A stretch of DNA of 64,000 nt from Actinomyces mediterranea. Its GTDB lineage: Bacteria; Actinomycetota; Actinomycetes; Actinomycetales; Actinomycetaceae. Positions 45,711-54,334 of the stretch are shown piece after piece; position 1 is the stretch's first letter, and every line of letters begins with the position of its first letter. The translations under genes and the position numbers were made by a program. Below the pieces are notes generated by a model. The model did no database searches and was not told the origin of the DNA. It saw only the letters and a program-made list of their open reading frames with translations. The DNA is taken from positions 62,001 through 126,000 of the forward strand of contig NZ_FTPB01000004.1 of NCBI RefSeq assembly GCF_900155595.1. The letters are read 5' to 3'.

Positions 45711-48443
45711 TCAGGCTTTCTTCTTCGCCGGAGCTTCGCCGAGTTCGAAGGAGATGACGCGAGTCTCAACCTCACCATCCTCGGCCGTCTCGTAGGAGAC
45801 AAGCTCGAAGGGCCCCTCGACTTTCGATGCGGCGCTGAGGTCCGCGAGAACCCCCTCGATCGCGACCTTCGAAGCCTCAGGCACCTCAAGGCTGACCGTG
45901 AGGAAAGGTGTACGCGGAGACACCTTCGCCTCTGACTTCACGCGGCGCAGTGCGATGAGCGCGGCAGAAGCGGCGCGCAGGACGGACTCATCGCCGCCCA
46001 CGCCCTCAAGCCCCTCGGCAGCGGGCCACCCGGCGCGGTGGATCGAGCCGGTGCGGTACCAACTCCACACCTCCTCGGTGACATACGGCAGGTAGGGGGC
46101 AAGCAGTCGACACACATTGTCGATGACGAGGGCGAGAGCCGCACGGGCCGAGGCGGCCTGAGCCTCACTCCACGCGCCCTCGCGGTTGTAGGCCCTCTCC
46201 TTGACGAGCTCGAGGTAGTCGTCGCAGAACGTCCAGAAGAAGGACTCTGTGACCTCGAGCGCGCGCGAATGATCGTAGGCGGCCAGGGCCTCGGAGGCTG
46301 CGGCGATGACGCGGCGCAGCTCGGCGATGACGGAGCGGTCGAGGTCCTCGGTCACATGCGACGGATCGAGGTCGAGATCGGCGCCTTCGCCGCCCATGGT
46401 GAGGGCGAACTTCGAGGCGTTGAGGATTTTGATCGCGAGTCTGCGGCCGATCTTCATCTGCTGCTCGTCGAAGGTCGCATCCAGGCCGAGCCTGGCCGAC
46501 GCCGCCCAATAGCGCACCGCATCCGACCCGTATTTGACGAGCAGATCCATGGGCGTGACGACATTGCCCTTCGACTTGCTCATCTTCTTGTGGTCGGGGT
46601 CGAGGATCCAGCCGGAGATCCCCGCGTGCTTCCACGGCAACTCCCCGAACTCGAGGTTTGCGCGCGCCACCGAGGAGAAGAGCCACGTGCGGATGATGTC
46701 CTGGCCCTGCGGGCGCAGGTCCATCGGGTAGGTGCGCGAGAAGAGGTCGTCATCGCTCAACCATCCGGACACGATCTGCGGGGACAGGGACGAGGTCGCC
46801 CACGTGTCCATGATATCGAGTTCGCCGACGAAACCGCCGGCGACGCCCCTCTGGTCGGGCGCATACCCGTCAGGGGTATCGGATGATGGATCTACAGGAA
46901 GTGCGTCTTCGCCGGGGGTGATGACCTGGGAGTAGTCGACCTCGCCGTTCTCATCGACCTCGTACCACAGCGGGAAGGGCACGCCGAAGAAGCGCTGGCG
47001 CGACACCAGCCAGTCGTTGTTCAGGCCCGTCACCCAGTTCTCATAGCGCACGCGCATGAAATCGGGATGGAACTCGAGTTCGCGGCCGCGTTCCACGAGT
47101 TCCGCATTCAGGTCCTGTCCGGAGGCGGGGTTCGTCCACGACTTGCCGCCATTGCGGATGTACCACTGGCGGGAGGTGACGATCTCCAGGGGCTTGTCGC
47201 CTTTTTCGTAGAAGTTCGTCTGGCGGACTGTCTTGAACGGCTCGCCGCGCATTTCGCCCGACGCCGCGAGGCGCTCGACGAGGGCTTGGCGCGCAGAGAA
47301 GGTCGTCTTGCCGGCGATCTCTTCGAAGGCGGCGACGCCCTCGGCAGAGGTGACCCACTCGGGGACCTCGGATTGGATGCGCCCGTCCTTGCGCAAAATG
47401 GCGCGCAGCGGAAGATTGAGGTCGCGCCACCAGTCGATATCGGTCGTGTCGCCGAAGGTGCAGCACATCGCGATGCCCGCGCCTTTGTCCATCTCCGCCT
47501 GCGGGTGGGCGAGGACCGGCACCTCGACCCCGAAGACCGGGGAGGAGACGGTCGTGCCGAAGAGCGGCTTGTAGCGCTCATCATCGGGGTGAGCGACGAG
47601 GGCGACGCACGCCGCGAGCAGCTCCGGGCGCGTCGTCTCGATGCACACGTCGACGCCGTCTTCGACGGGTGCGCCCGCGGCTGCGGCCCTCGCCGCCGCA
47701 TCGGCGTCAGTGATGTGGAAGGCGAGGCGGTGATAGAAGCCGGGGTATTCGCGTGATTCCAGCTCAGCTTGGGCGACCGCGGTTTGGAAGGTCACGTCCC
47801 ACAGGCCGGGCGCCTCGCTCTGATAGGCTTCACCGCGCTTGAGGTTGCGCAGGAATGCGGCCTGGGCGACCTTTCGGGCGCGCTCGCCGATGGTCTGGTA
47901 GTTCTGCTTCCAGTCGATCGACAAGCCGAGGTAGCGCCACAGCGCCTCGAACACGGCCTCGTCCTCGACGGTGAGGCGCTCGCACAATTCGACGAAGTTC
48001 TTGCGCGAAATGGGCTGCTGGTCCTTGGCCTTGATGGACTTGCCCTCTCCGCCTTCGTGTGGGGGAGTGAAGTCCTCGACATAGGGGAGTGTCGGGTCGA
48101 CTCGCACGCCGTAATAGTTCTGCACGCGGCGCTCGGTCGGTAGACCGTTGTCGTCCCAGCCCATCGGGTAGAACACCGACTTGCCGGTCATGCGCTGGTA
48201 GCGGGCGATGACATCGGTATGCGTGTAGGAGAAGACGTGTCCAACGTGGAGGGAGCCGGATACCGTCGGCGGCGGAGTATCGATCGAGTAGACCTGTTCG
48301 CGCGTCGCGGTGCGGTCGAATGCGTAGGTGGATTCCGCCTCCCACTGGTCGCTCCACTTGGCTTCCAGGCCCTCCGCTCCGACGCGGTCGGGCACTGACG
48401 GTGCGGGAACTGATGTCGGGGTCTGGTCGGGACGTTCGCCCAT
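45711..48443 (-). CDS. valS: valyl-tRNA synthetase
   Basis: A 910-residue class I aminoacyl-tRNA synthetase that charges tRNA-Val. The HIGH-type motif is SGSLHVGHVFSYT (HVGH at 66-69) and the KMSKS motif is KKMSKSKGNVV. The PPPTVSGSLHVGH and GLPTERRVQNYYGV wording is typical of ValRS. Start at ATG 48443 with GGAG upstream; ATG 48458 has no ribosome site. Housekeeping gene; in relatives it lies near clpX, consistent with an older tig-clp-clpX-valS neighbourhood. Confidence 0.96.
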   Translation of the reverse strand: MGERPDQTPTSVPAPSVPDRVGAEGLEAKWSDQWEAESTYAFDRTATREQVYSIDTPPPTVSGSLHVGHVFSYTHTDVIARYQRMTGKSVFYPMGWDDNGLPTERRVQNYYGVRVDPTLPYVEDFTPPHEGGEGKSIKAKDQQPISRKNFVELCERLTVEDEAVFEALWRYLGLSIDWKQNYQTIGERARKVAQAAFLRNLKRGEAYQSEAPGLWDVTFQTAVAQAELESREYPGFYHRLAFHITDADAAARAAAAGAPVEDGVDVCIETTRPELLAACVALVAHPDDERYKPLFGTTVSSPVFGVEVPVLAHPQAEMDKGAGIAMCCTFGDTTDIDWWRDLNLPLRAILRKDGRIQSEVPEWVTSAEGVAAFEEIAGKTTFSARQALVERLAASGEMRGEPFKTVRQTNFYEKGDKPLEIVTSRQWYIRNGGKSWTNPASGQDLNAELVERGRELEFHPDFMRVRYENWVTGLNNDWLVSRQRFFGVPFPLWYEVDENGEVDYSQVITPGEDALPVDPSSDTPDGYAPDQRGVAGGFVGELDIMDTWATSSLSPQIVSGWLSDDDLFSRTYPMDLRPQGQDIIRTWLFSSVARANLEFGELPWKHAGISGWILDPDHKKMSKSKGNVVTPMDLLVKYGSDAVRYWAASARLGLDATFDEQQMKIGRRLAIKILNASKFALTMGGEGADLDLDPSHVTEDLDRSVIAELRRVIAAASEALAAYDHSRALEVTESFFWTFCDDYLELVKERAYNREGAWSEAQAASARAALALVIDNVCRLLAPYLPYVTEEVWSWYRTGSIHRAGWPAAEGLEGVGGDESVLRAASAALIALRRVKSEAKVSPRTPFLTVSLEVPEASKVAIEGVLADLSAASKVEGPFELVSYETAEDGEVETRVISFELGEAPAKKKA

Positions 48444-48587
48444 ATCCGTATTCTCCATCCGAGTCGTGGACACGTACCGTCTAAGCCTAGGGGGTGTGGG
48501 CCGGATGGGACCAATGCCTCCGCTGAAATCGACTGTTGTGCGGGTTACATGTGTGATCGGGGGCGTTGGTACCGGGAGACGTCGCCA

Positions 48588-48625
48588 TGGACAGAAGTAG
48601 ACATAATGTCTATACTTAATGTCTA
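48588..48625 (+). promoter_or_regulatory. TetR gene promoter with overlapping operator copies
   Basis: TGGACA (48588-48593) and TATACT (48611-48616) are 17 bases apart, a near-consensus promoter. The perfect palindrome TAGACATAATGTCTA (48598-48612) sits between them, and a second, imperfect copy (TATACTTAATGTCTA, 48611-48625) overlaps the -10 box and start region. This is a textbook layout for self-repression. Confidence 0.7.
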
Positions 48626-49203
48626 TGCCACTGATGCGATTTACCCGATTACCCGAACACAAGCAAGCCGCGCTGCTGGATGCTGCAGAAATGCGCCTTG
48701 CTCAGGCTGGGCATGCCCCTGTTTCATGGAATGAACTGCTTGAAGCCATGCAGTTGCCAAGGGCATCGGCCTACACCTACTTCGATGGCCGAGAAGACCT
48801 CGTTGACACCGTCATCCGGCGTGTCGCCGAGCGTGTCGGCACCTCATTAGGCCAATGGAAAACAGTCGAAACGGGGGACGAGCTATGGGCGCAGTGGGAA
48901 TGTTCTGTTCGCAGAGTACTCGGTTTCCTGAGTGAGCACCCCTCTGCCGGTTCGATTTTACGAACCTACCTGATACCATCGCGGATTCCCATTGTACGGG
49001 GGTGGATCGTCGCCGCCTTCGACAATGCCCGCGCAGTTGGGATCGTCACTGATGACCTGCCGCGCGATCTTGTCGCTGACTCAACGCTCGCTCTGCTGGG
49101 AGTTCTCGATGCCTGGGTCATTGAGAAAATCGAATCCCAGAGCGAATACCCCGACTTCTCCACAGTACACACATTGATGTCGCGCCTTTGGGGGGCTCAG
49201 TGA
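48625..49203 (+). CDS. TetR-family repressor
   Basis: About 192 residues. The N-terminal DNA-binding part holds a helix-turn-helix (WNELLEAMQLPRASAYTYFDGREDLVDTVI), the typical TetR recognition helix ending YxYFxxKxxL-like. The helical C domain has no recognised ligand motif. Start is uncertain: ATG 48619, 48625 and 48634 are all in frame and none has a ribosome site. The promoter predicts RNA starting near 48623, so the mRNA may be leaderless from 48625. It overlaps the amidohydrolase by four bases (GTGA) and likely senses a related metabolite. Confidence 0.85.
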   Translation: MPLMRFTRLPEHKQAALLDAAEMRLAQAGHAPVSWNELLEAMQLPRASAYTYFDGREDLVDTVIRRVAERVGTSLGQWKTVETGDELWAQWECSVRRVLGFLSEHPSAGSILRTYLIPSRIPIVRGWIVAAFDNARAVGIVTDDLPRDLVADSTLALLGVLDAWVIEKIESQSEYPDFSTVHTLMSRLWGAQ

Positions 49204-50483
49204 AAACTGTCATATCCAATGTTCGCATGATCGATGGTACCGGACGCACTGCCCGAGACGGGATGACGGTGATCATCGAGGGGGGTCGTTTTACCCGCAT
49301 CACTCCTTCCAGGGCGCCCATCCCCGGAGCCCGGTGCATCGACGGTACGGGAAAGGCCCTCATCCCGGGGCTTATCGACGCACACAAACACATCATGAAT
49401 AACGGCGGCGATCACATGGCCGTCGGCCTCACCCCTCGGGGTGTTTTCGACAATCTCGTCACAATGATCAGAGGTGGAATAACGACGATCCTCGACCTGG
49501 GATCTGCCGATGTCATCCGTGTCTTACGACACGCCCCCGGTCCGAGACCAAGGATCCACACCGCTATCTCCATCGTTACTAACCCGGGTGGATACCCCGC
49601 CGAATACATGCCGCGGCGCTTCTACCGGATGGGAGCGGTACGCGAATGTCAGAGCCCGGCGCAAATACGCCGAGCCGTCCGTCGACTGGCACGGGTGGGA
49701 GTCTCCGCTATAAAAACCGCCATCGTATCGCGCACTTTTGATGGCAAGCCGGTGCGCGGATGGTCGGATGCCCAACTCAATATTCTCACTGACGAGGCCC
49801 ACCGTCATGGACTGATGGTTTGTGCACACCTCACCTACGCAATCGACTACGCCCAGGCCGCCAGGTGCGGGGTCGATAGCGTGCATCATGCCGCCTTCGA
49901 TGGCGTGATCACCGATCGGGCGGCTGATGGGCTGATCGAAGCGGGAGTCATTTTCGTGCCCACTTTGAGTCTGGCGAGTCTCTTGATCGAAGGCATGCAC
50001 CACCGTTGGTGTGACGATCCCCAGTTCACCGCCGGACTACCGCCTGCGCTCGTGCACAATATGCGCGAGTTCACGACACACTATGAGCAGTGTCCGCCGG
50101 ACAGGCCGGTTCCAGGCTTCTTCGTATCTCTTCCGAAGAAAGAATGGGATTCGGTACTGGAAAACCAACTGAGCAATGTTGCGAAGTACATCGAACGAGG
50201 CGGCACTATTGCTCTGGGTACGGATTCGGCGCTCGGGTTTTCGCTTCATGGCACGCCGGTACGGGAAATGGAGCTAATGGTTGAAGCGGGGCTCAATACC
50301 GTCCAGGCTGTTCAAGCTGCGGGGCAGAACGCTGCGCGGGTGTTTTCCCATAAGGAGAACATCGGTACCATTACACCGGGAGCCTTGGCCGATTGTCTCC
50401 TCGTACCCGCCGAAATCACCACATCAATGAGTCAGTTGGCTGATATTTCGACTGTAATCCAAGGGGGGAGAATCATCCGTTAA
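49200..50483 (+). CDS. amidohydrolase (imidazolonepropionase/prolidase-like)
   Basis: A 427-residue metal-dependent hydrolase. The N-terminal small beta domain is followed by the TIM barrel with GLIDAHKH (metal HxH), Lys in VSAIKTAIV (likely carbamylated bridging Lys), His in VCAHLTYA and VHHAA, and Asp in LGTDSALG. The C-terminal end reads TPGALADCLLV, typical of this superfamily. GTG start coupled to the TetR stop. Candidate activities include dipeptide or cyclic amide hydrolysis; the substrate is unknown. No signal peptide. Confidence 0.82.
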   Translation: MKTVISNVRMIDGTGRTARDGMTVIIEGGRFTRITPSRAPIPGARCIDGTGKALIPGLIDAHKHIMNNGGDHMAVGLTPRGVFDNLVTMIRGGITTILDLGSADVIRVLRHAPGPRPRIHTAISIVTNPGGYPAEYMPRRFYRMGAVRECQSPAQIRRAVRRLARVGVSAIKTAIVSRTFDGKPVRGWSDAQLNILTDEAHRHGLMVCAHLTYAIDYAQAARCGVDSVHHAAFDGVITDRAADGLIEAGVIFVPTLSLASLLIEGMHHRWCDDPQFTAGLPPALVHNMREFTTHYEQCPPDRPVPGFFVSLPKKEWDSVLENQLSNVAKYIERGGTIALGTDSALGFSLHGTPVREMELMVEAGLNTVQAVQAAGQNAARVFSHKENIGTITPGALADCLLVPAEITTSMSQLADISTVIQGGRIIR

Positions 50484-50533
50484 ATGCAAGGTACGGTACT
50501 GTCAGCGGCGTCGAACCGGCGGAATCTTCGTCG

Positions 50534-51352
50534 TTACCTTGCACGGGCGGATATCTCCGCGTCTTTGGCGATCGCAGCGTCGACGGCCTTGACGAGCGAG
50601 GTCGACAGTCCGGCCTCCTGCGCGGCGAGCAGGCCGACGATCGTCGTCCCGCCGGGCGAACAGACCTGATCGATGAGTCCGGATGGGATGATGCCCCTGT
50701 CACGCGCGTCGAGAACGAGGTCGGCAGACCCTGCGAGCGCCTGCGCGGCGATCACCGTCGCCGCATCCTTGGCCAACCCGTGCTTGACTCCCGCACGGGC
50801 GAGGGACTCGATGATCTGGAAGATCCACGCGGGTGCGCAGCTGGCGAGGGCCTGGAACGCGGGGAACTCTTTTTCGCTCAGGCGCACGGTCCGCCCGACT
50901 GCGTTCATGAGGCGCTCGACCGCGCCGATCTGCTCCTCGGTGGCACCCGTCTGGCAGATCGCGCTCATCGACTGTCCGATCTGCGCGTTGACATTCGGCA
51001 TAACCCGCAGCAGCGGCACGGCCGCGCCGAAATCCTCAAGGATTGCGTCCATGGTGCGTCCAGCGGCGAGCGACACAACGCACATGTCCTCGCGTTCACG
51101 GACGATATGGGCGATGGAGTTGATGACCTTCGGTTGAACATTCGGTTTGACGCCGAGGATGAGGATATCGACTTCGCGTGCGAGGGCGGTGTTCGAGCGG
51201 GCGGTCGACGCGCCGAGTTCAGCCGCCAAGGCCGGGGCGTGAACGCGGTTGAGGTCCGTGAAGATGAAGTCGTAGCCGTTCATCCCCGCTGCGACTGCGC
51301 CGCGGGCAATGGCGGCGACCATGGAGCCGGCTCCGATGAAACCGATGCGCAT
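50534..51352 (-). CDS. proC: pyrroline-5-carboxylate reductase
   Basis: A 272-residue last enzyme of proline synthesis (P5C plus NAD(P)H to proline). The Rossmann motif is MRIGFIGAGSMVAAIARG. The middle signature LLRVMPNVNAQIGQSMSAIC and the C-terminal P5CR signature DLVLDARDRGIIPSGLIDQVCSPGGTTIVGL are both present. In the usual motif the sequence is LxxxxxxPxxLxxxVxSPGGTTI, matched here. Start at ATG 51352 with AAGGAG upstream. Confidence 0.93.
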   Translation of the reverse strand: MRIGFIGAGSMVAAIARGAVAAGMNGYDFIFTDLNRVHAPALAAELGASTARSNTALAREVDILILGVKPNVQPKVINSIAHIVREREDMCVVSLAAGRTMDAILEDFGAAVPLLRVMPNVNAQIGQSMSAICQTGATEEQIGAVERLMNAVGRTVRLSEKEFPAFQALASCAPAWIFQIIESLARAGVKHGLAKDAATVIAAQALAGSADLVLDARDRGIIPSGLIDQVCSPGGTTIVGLLAAQEAGLSTSLVKAVDAAIAKDAEISARAR

Positions 51353-51479
51353 GGCGAACTCCTTCCAACGACTCGTGGTCTCATGGAGAACCTTAACGCC
51401 CTGCGGCGTGTCCGACGGCACTCGTCCGCCTGCACGTCCGCACATGGCGACCCTGAAGACACCGGGCAGTGACGCAAGA

Positions 51480-53390
51480 TCAGCGCTTCCTGGTGCCGAA
51501 GATCGAGCGGGTGATCTCGCGGCCCGCCGTGCGCAGCATCGACCCGACGACGGACTCCATCTGGCGGGCGCGGCGCTCCGAGGCGCGCTGCTTCGCGGCC
51601 TCGTCCTTCTCGCGCTCACGTTCGAGGGCGCGCTGCGCCTTCTCCAACTCCCTGGCCTGGGCGACGCGTTCCTTTTCCAGGCGTTTCGCCTCCTCCGCGG
51701 CTTCCTTCTCCGCCTGTTTGCGCGCGGCCTCCTCTTCGGCGATGCGCTGCTTCTCCGCCTCGGCCTCTTCACGGCGGGCGATGAGCTTCTCCTCCGCGGA
51801 CTCGGGGTTGACGGCGGTGCCGTACTTCGCCATAAGAGGAGACTGGGAGAGCAGAAGCGCCAGCGTTTGGGCGGACGCGGGGCCCATGACGGAGGCCGGC
51901 GCCCAGATCGCCGTCGGGGCGACCGGCGTGGGGCGGCCATTGGGGCCCAAGACAGTCACGATCGCTTGGCCGGTGCCCAGATTCGTGAGCACCTCGTCGA
52001 GTTGGAGCGGCGTATTGGGGAAGGTCTGAACCGTCGCTTTGAGCTTCTTATGATCGTCTGGGGTGGAGGCGCGCAGACCGTGCTGGATACGAGAACCCAG
52101 TTGAGCGAGAACATCGGCGGGGATGTCCTTGGGAGTCTGCGTGACGAAGACGACGCCGACGCCCTTGGAACGGATGAGGCGCACCGTTTGAACGACCTGT
52201 CGGACGAACTCCTTCGTCGCATCGGTGAAAAGCAGATGGGCCTCATCGAAGAAGAAGACGAGGCGCGGATGATCAACGTCGCCGACCTCGGGGAGGGTGG
52301 AGAACAAATCGGCGAGCAGCCACATGATGACCGCCGAGACGAGTCCGGGGCGCTGAGAGATATCGCCGACGCCGAGGAGGGAGATCATGCCCCGCCCGTC
52401 GTGGTGGGTGCGCATGAGGTCCTGGGTGTCGAAACCGGGATCGCCGAAGAACCGGTCGGCACCCTGGGATTCGAGGGCGGTGAGGGTCCTGAGGATCACG
52501 CCCGCCGTCGCCGTGCTCACCCCACCGATCGACGACAGCTCCGTTTTCCCGTCGTCGCTGGTGAGGTAGGAGATGACGGCGCGCAGGTCGGCGAGGTCGA
52601 TGAGTTCGAGGCCATTCGAGTCGGCCCAGGTGAAGATGAGTTGGAGGGCCTGCTCCTGCGTAGTGTTGAGGTCGAGAGCGCGTGCGAGCAGGATCGGTCC
52701 GAAGTCCGAGATGCGAGCGCGGATCGGGGTCCCGTTGAACTGCTGGGTCGCCCCTCCCAGGGCGAGCAGGTCGACGGGGAACGAGGCCGGAGCCCAGTCC
52801 TGTCTGTTCGCACTGGTGCGGGCGAGGAGCTTCTCCGAGGAAGGGCCTGGTTCCGCCAGCCCCGTCAGGTCGCCCTTGACATCGCACAGGAGGACGGATG
52901 AACCTGCGGCGGACAGCCCCTCGACGAGGAGCTGAAGCGTGCGGGTCTTGCCCGTGCCTGTCGCACCCGCGACAAGGAGGTGGCGGTTGAACATCGACAG
53001 GGGGATCGCGGTCGTCACCCCGACGACGCGTTCATCGCCGTCGAGGAGCGTGCCAAGAGTGATGGCGGGGACCTCGTAGGAATAGGCGGCGCGGATCTCC
53101 TCGATGAAGGGAGAAGCGACAGGATCGGGCGCGGGTTCGCGTGCCGGGGCATCGGACGCCTCGGGCGCGGCGACTCCGGGGGCCGACTCCTCGGAGGAGT
53201 TGATAGGAGCAGGAGCATCGCCGGGGGCGCCGCCCGCCGTCGGGGCTGCGTCGCTCGGGGAAGGGGAAGCTGCGGCGAGTCGGGCTTCGAGGGCCTCCGC
53301 CTTGGCACGGGCCGCCTCGGCCTCAGCCGCCTTGGCCTGGGCCTGGGCTTCAGCGAGTTGGGCGCGCAGAGCGGCGATGTCGTCAGTCAT
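51480..53390 (-). CDS. HerA-like ATPase of the DUF853 group
   Basis: A 636-residue protein. The first about 105 residues are Ala/Glu-rich coiled coil and a Pro/Ala/Ser linker. Walker A is LLVAGATGTGKTRTLQ, followed by VLLCDVKGDLTGLAE, and Walker B is PRLVFFFDEAHLLF. TQTPKDIPADVLAQLG and GQAIVTVLG are typical of this group. The C-terminal about 100 residues form a charged coiled coil (EEAEAEKQRIAEEEA). Start at ATG 53390 (AGGA upstream); ATG 53417 is possible. A hexameric DNA-translocase type of ATPase; the role in actinobacteria is not known. Confidence 0.85.
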   Translation of the reverse strand: MTDDIAALRAQLAEAQAQAKAAEAEAARAKAEALEARLAAASPSPSDAAPTAGGAPGDAPAPINSSEESAPGVAAPEASDAPAREPAPDPVASPFIEEIRAAYSYEVPAITLGTLLDGDERVVGVTTAIPLSMFNRHLLVAGATGTGKTRTLQLLVEGLSAAGSSVLLCDVKGDLTGLAEPGPSSEKLLARTSANRQDWAPASFPVDLLALGGATQQFNGTPIRARISDFGPILLARALDLNTTQEQALQLIFTWADSNGLELIDLADLRAVISYLTSDDGKTELSSIGGVSTATAGVILRTLTALESQGADRFFGDPGFDTQDLMRTHHDGRGMISLLGVGDISQRPGLVSAVIMWLLADLFSTLPEVGDVDHPRLVFFFDEAHLLFTDATKEFVRQVVQTVRLIRSKGVGVVFVTQTPKDIPADVLAQLGSRIQHGLRASTPDDHKKLKATVQTFPNTPLQLDEVLTNLGTGQAIVTVLGPNGRPTPVAPTAIWAPASVMGPASAQTLALLLSQSPLMAKYGTAVNPESAEEKLIARREEAEAEKQRIAEEEAARKQAEKEAAEEAKRLEKERVAQARELEKAQRALEREREKDEAAKQRASERRARQMESVVGSMLRTAGREITRSIFGTRKR

Positions 53391-53614
53391 GGTTGTCCTA
53401 TTCGCGACGGTGGCCATCCTCCGAGGATGAGCACATGATATGGGTCGAGACTAGCGCGAAATGAGCCGATACGAGCGTCAATGGAGGTGCCTGAGCATGT
53501 CACGCCGTTCGTGCACAGCCCCGCGTGTGCACACTGCGCTGCCAGTTGCGCCCCTGTCCACAGCCGTACTCGACGAGGAGCACATCCATGGTTGCGCATC
53601 GTTAGCGTTTGCCT

Positions 53615-54334
53615 ATGGATCCGATGACGCGCCTGAGGCTCACAAGACTCACTCGCGCCGTCTACCAGCCGGATCCTGCAAGCGGCGCACGCCCTGCCAG
53701 GTGCGTGAGATGGCTCCCATCGCCCGCTTCCGCCATAGCTCTCGTCATTGTCCTCGTGTGCGTTACCGGATTCGGGTTGGCGAGGTCGGGGGCATTCGAA
53801 GGGGAGGCGCCTCAATCGCCCTCGCCCACCGCACCGACGCAGGACGGGACAAGTGAACAAACGGACAGAATCGACACTGGTCCAGTGTCCCCTTCCCAAC
53901 AGCGAGCACCAGTCGGCCTCGTCGTCTACGTCACAGGGCGGGTTGGACAGCCCGGAGTCGTCGAACTCGACGCCGGGGCGCGCGTCGGCGACGCCCTTGA
54001 GGCAGCTGGAGGGGCGCTCGACGACGCCGACCTCGACTCAATCAACCTCGCGAGGCGACTCGTTGACGGCGAGCACATTACGGTCACCGCAGTGGGGGAA
54101 GAGGCTCCCGCGCAGGGGACGACCGGGCGGGACAGCGGTGCTTCGTGTATCGATCTCAATAGTGCATCTGCAGCTGAACTTGAAGCACTCGACGGAGTGG
54201 GGCCCTCCCTCGCGAAGAAGATCGTCCAGTTCCGAGACGAATCGGGACCCATTGACAGCGTCGACGACCTCGGCGCGGTGTCGGGCATCGGGCCCGCCGT
54301 GATCGCAAAGATCCGAGCAGGAGCATGCCAATGA
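53615..54334 (+). CDS. comEA: competence protein ComEA (DNA receptor)
   Basis: A 239-residue protein with an N-terminal basic stretch, one membrane helix (ASAIALVIVLVCVTGFGLA), a Pro/Thr/Ser/Gln linker and an SLBB-like domain (VVYVTGRVGQPGVVELDAGARVGDAL). A C-terminal helix-hairpin-helix DNA-binding pair follows (CIDLNSASAAELEALDGVGPSLAKKIVQFR). ComEA binds incoming double-stranded DNA outside the membrane. Start at ATG 53615. The stop overlaps the comEC start (ATGA). Confidence 0.92.
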   Translation: MDPMTRLRLTRLTRAVYQPDPASGARPARCVRWLPSPASAIALVIVLVCVTGFGLARSGAFEGEAPQSPSPTAPTQDGTSEQTDRIDTGPVSPSQQRAPVGLVVYVTGRVGQPGVVELDAGARVGDALEAAGGALDDADLDSINLARRLVDGEHITVTAVGEEAPAQGTTGRDSGASCIDLNSASAAELEALDGVGPSLAKKIVQFRDESGPIDSVDDLGAVSGIGPAVIAKIRAGACQ

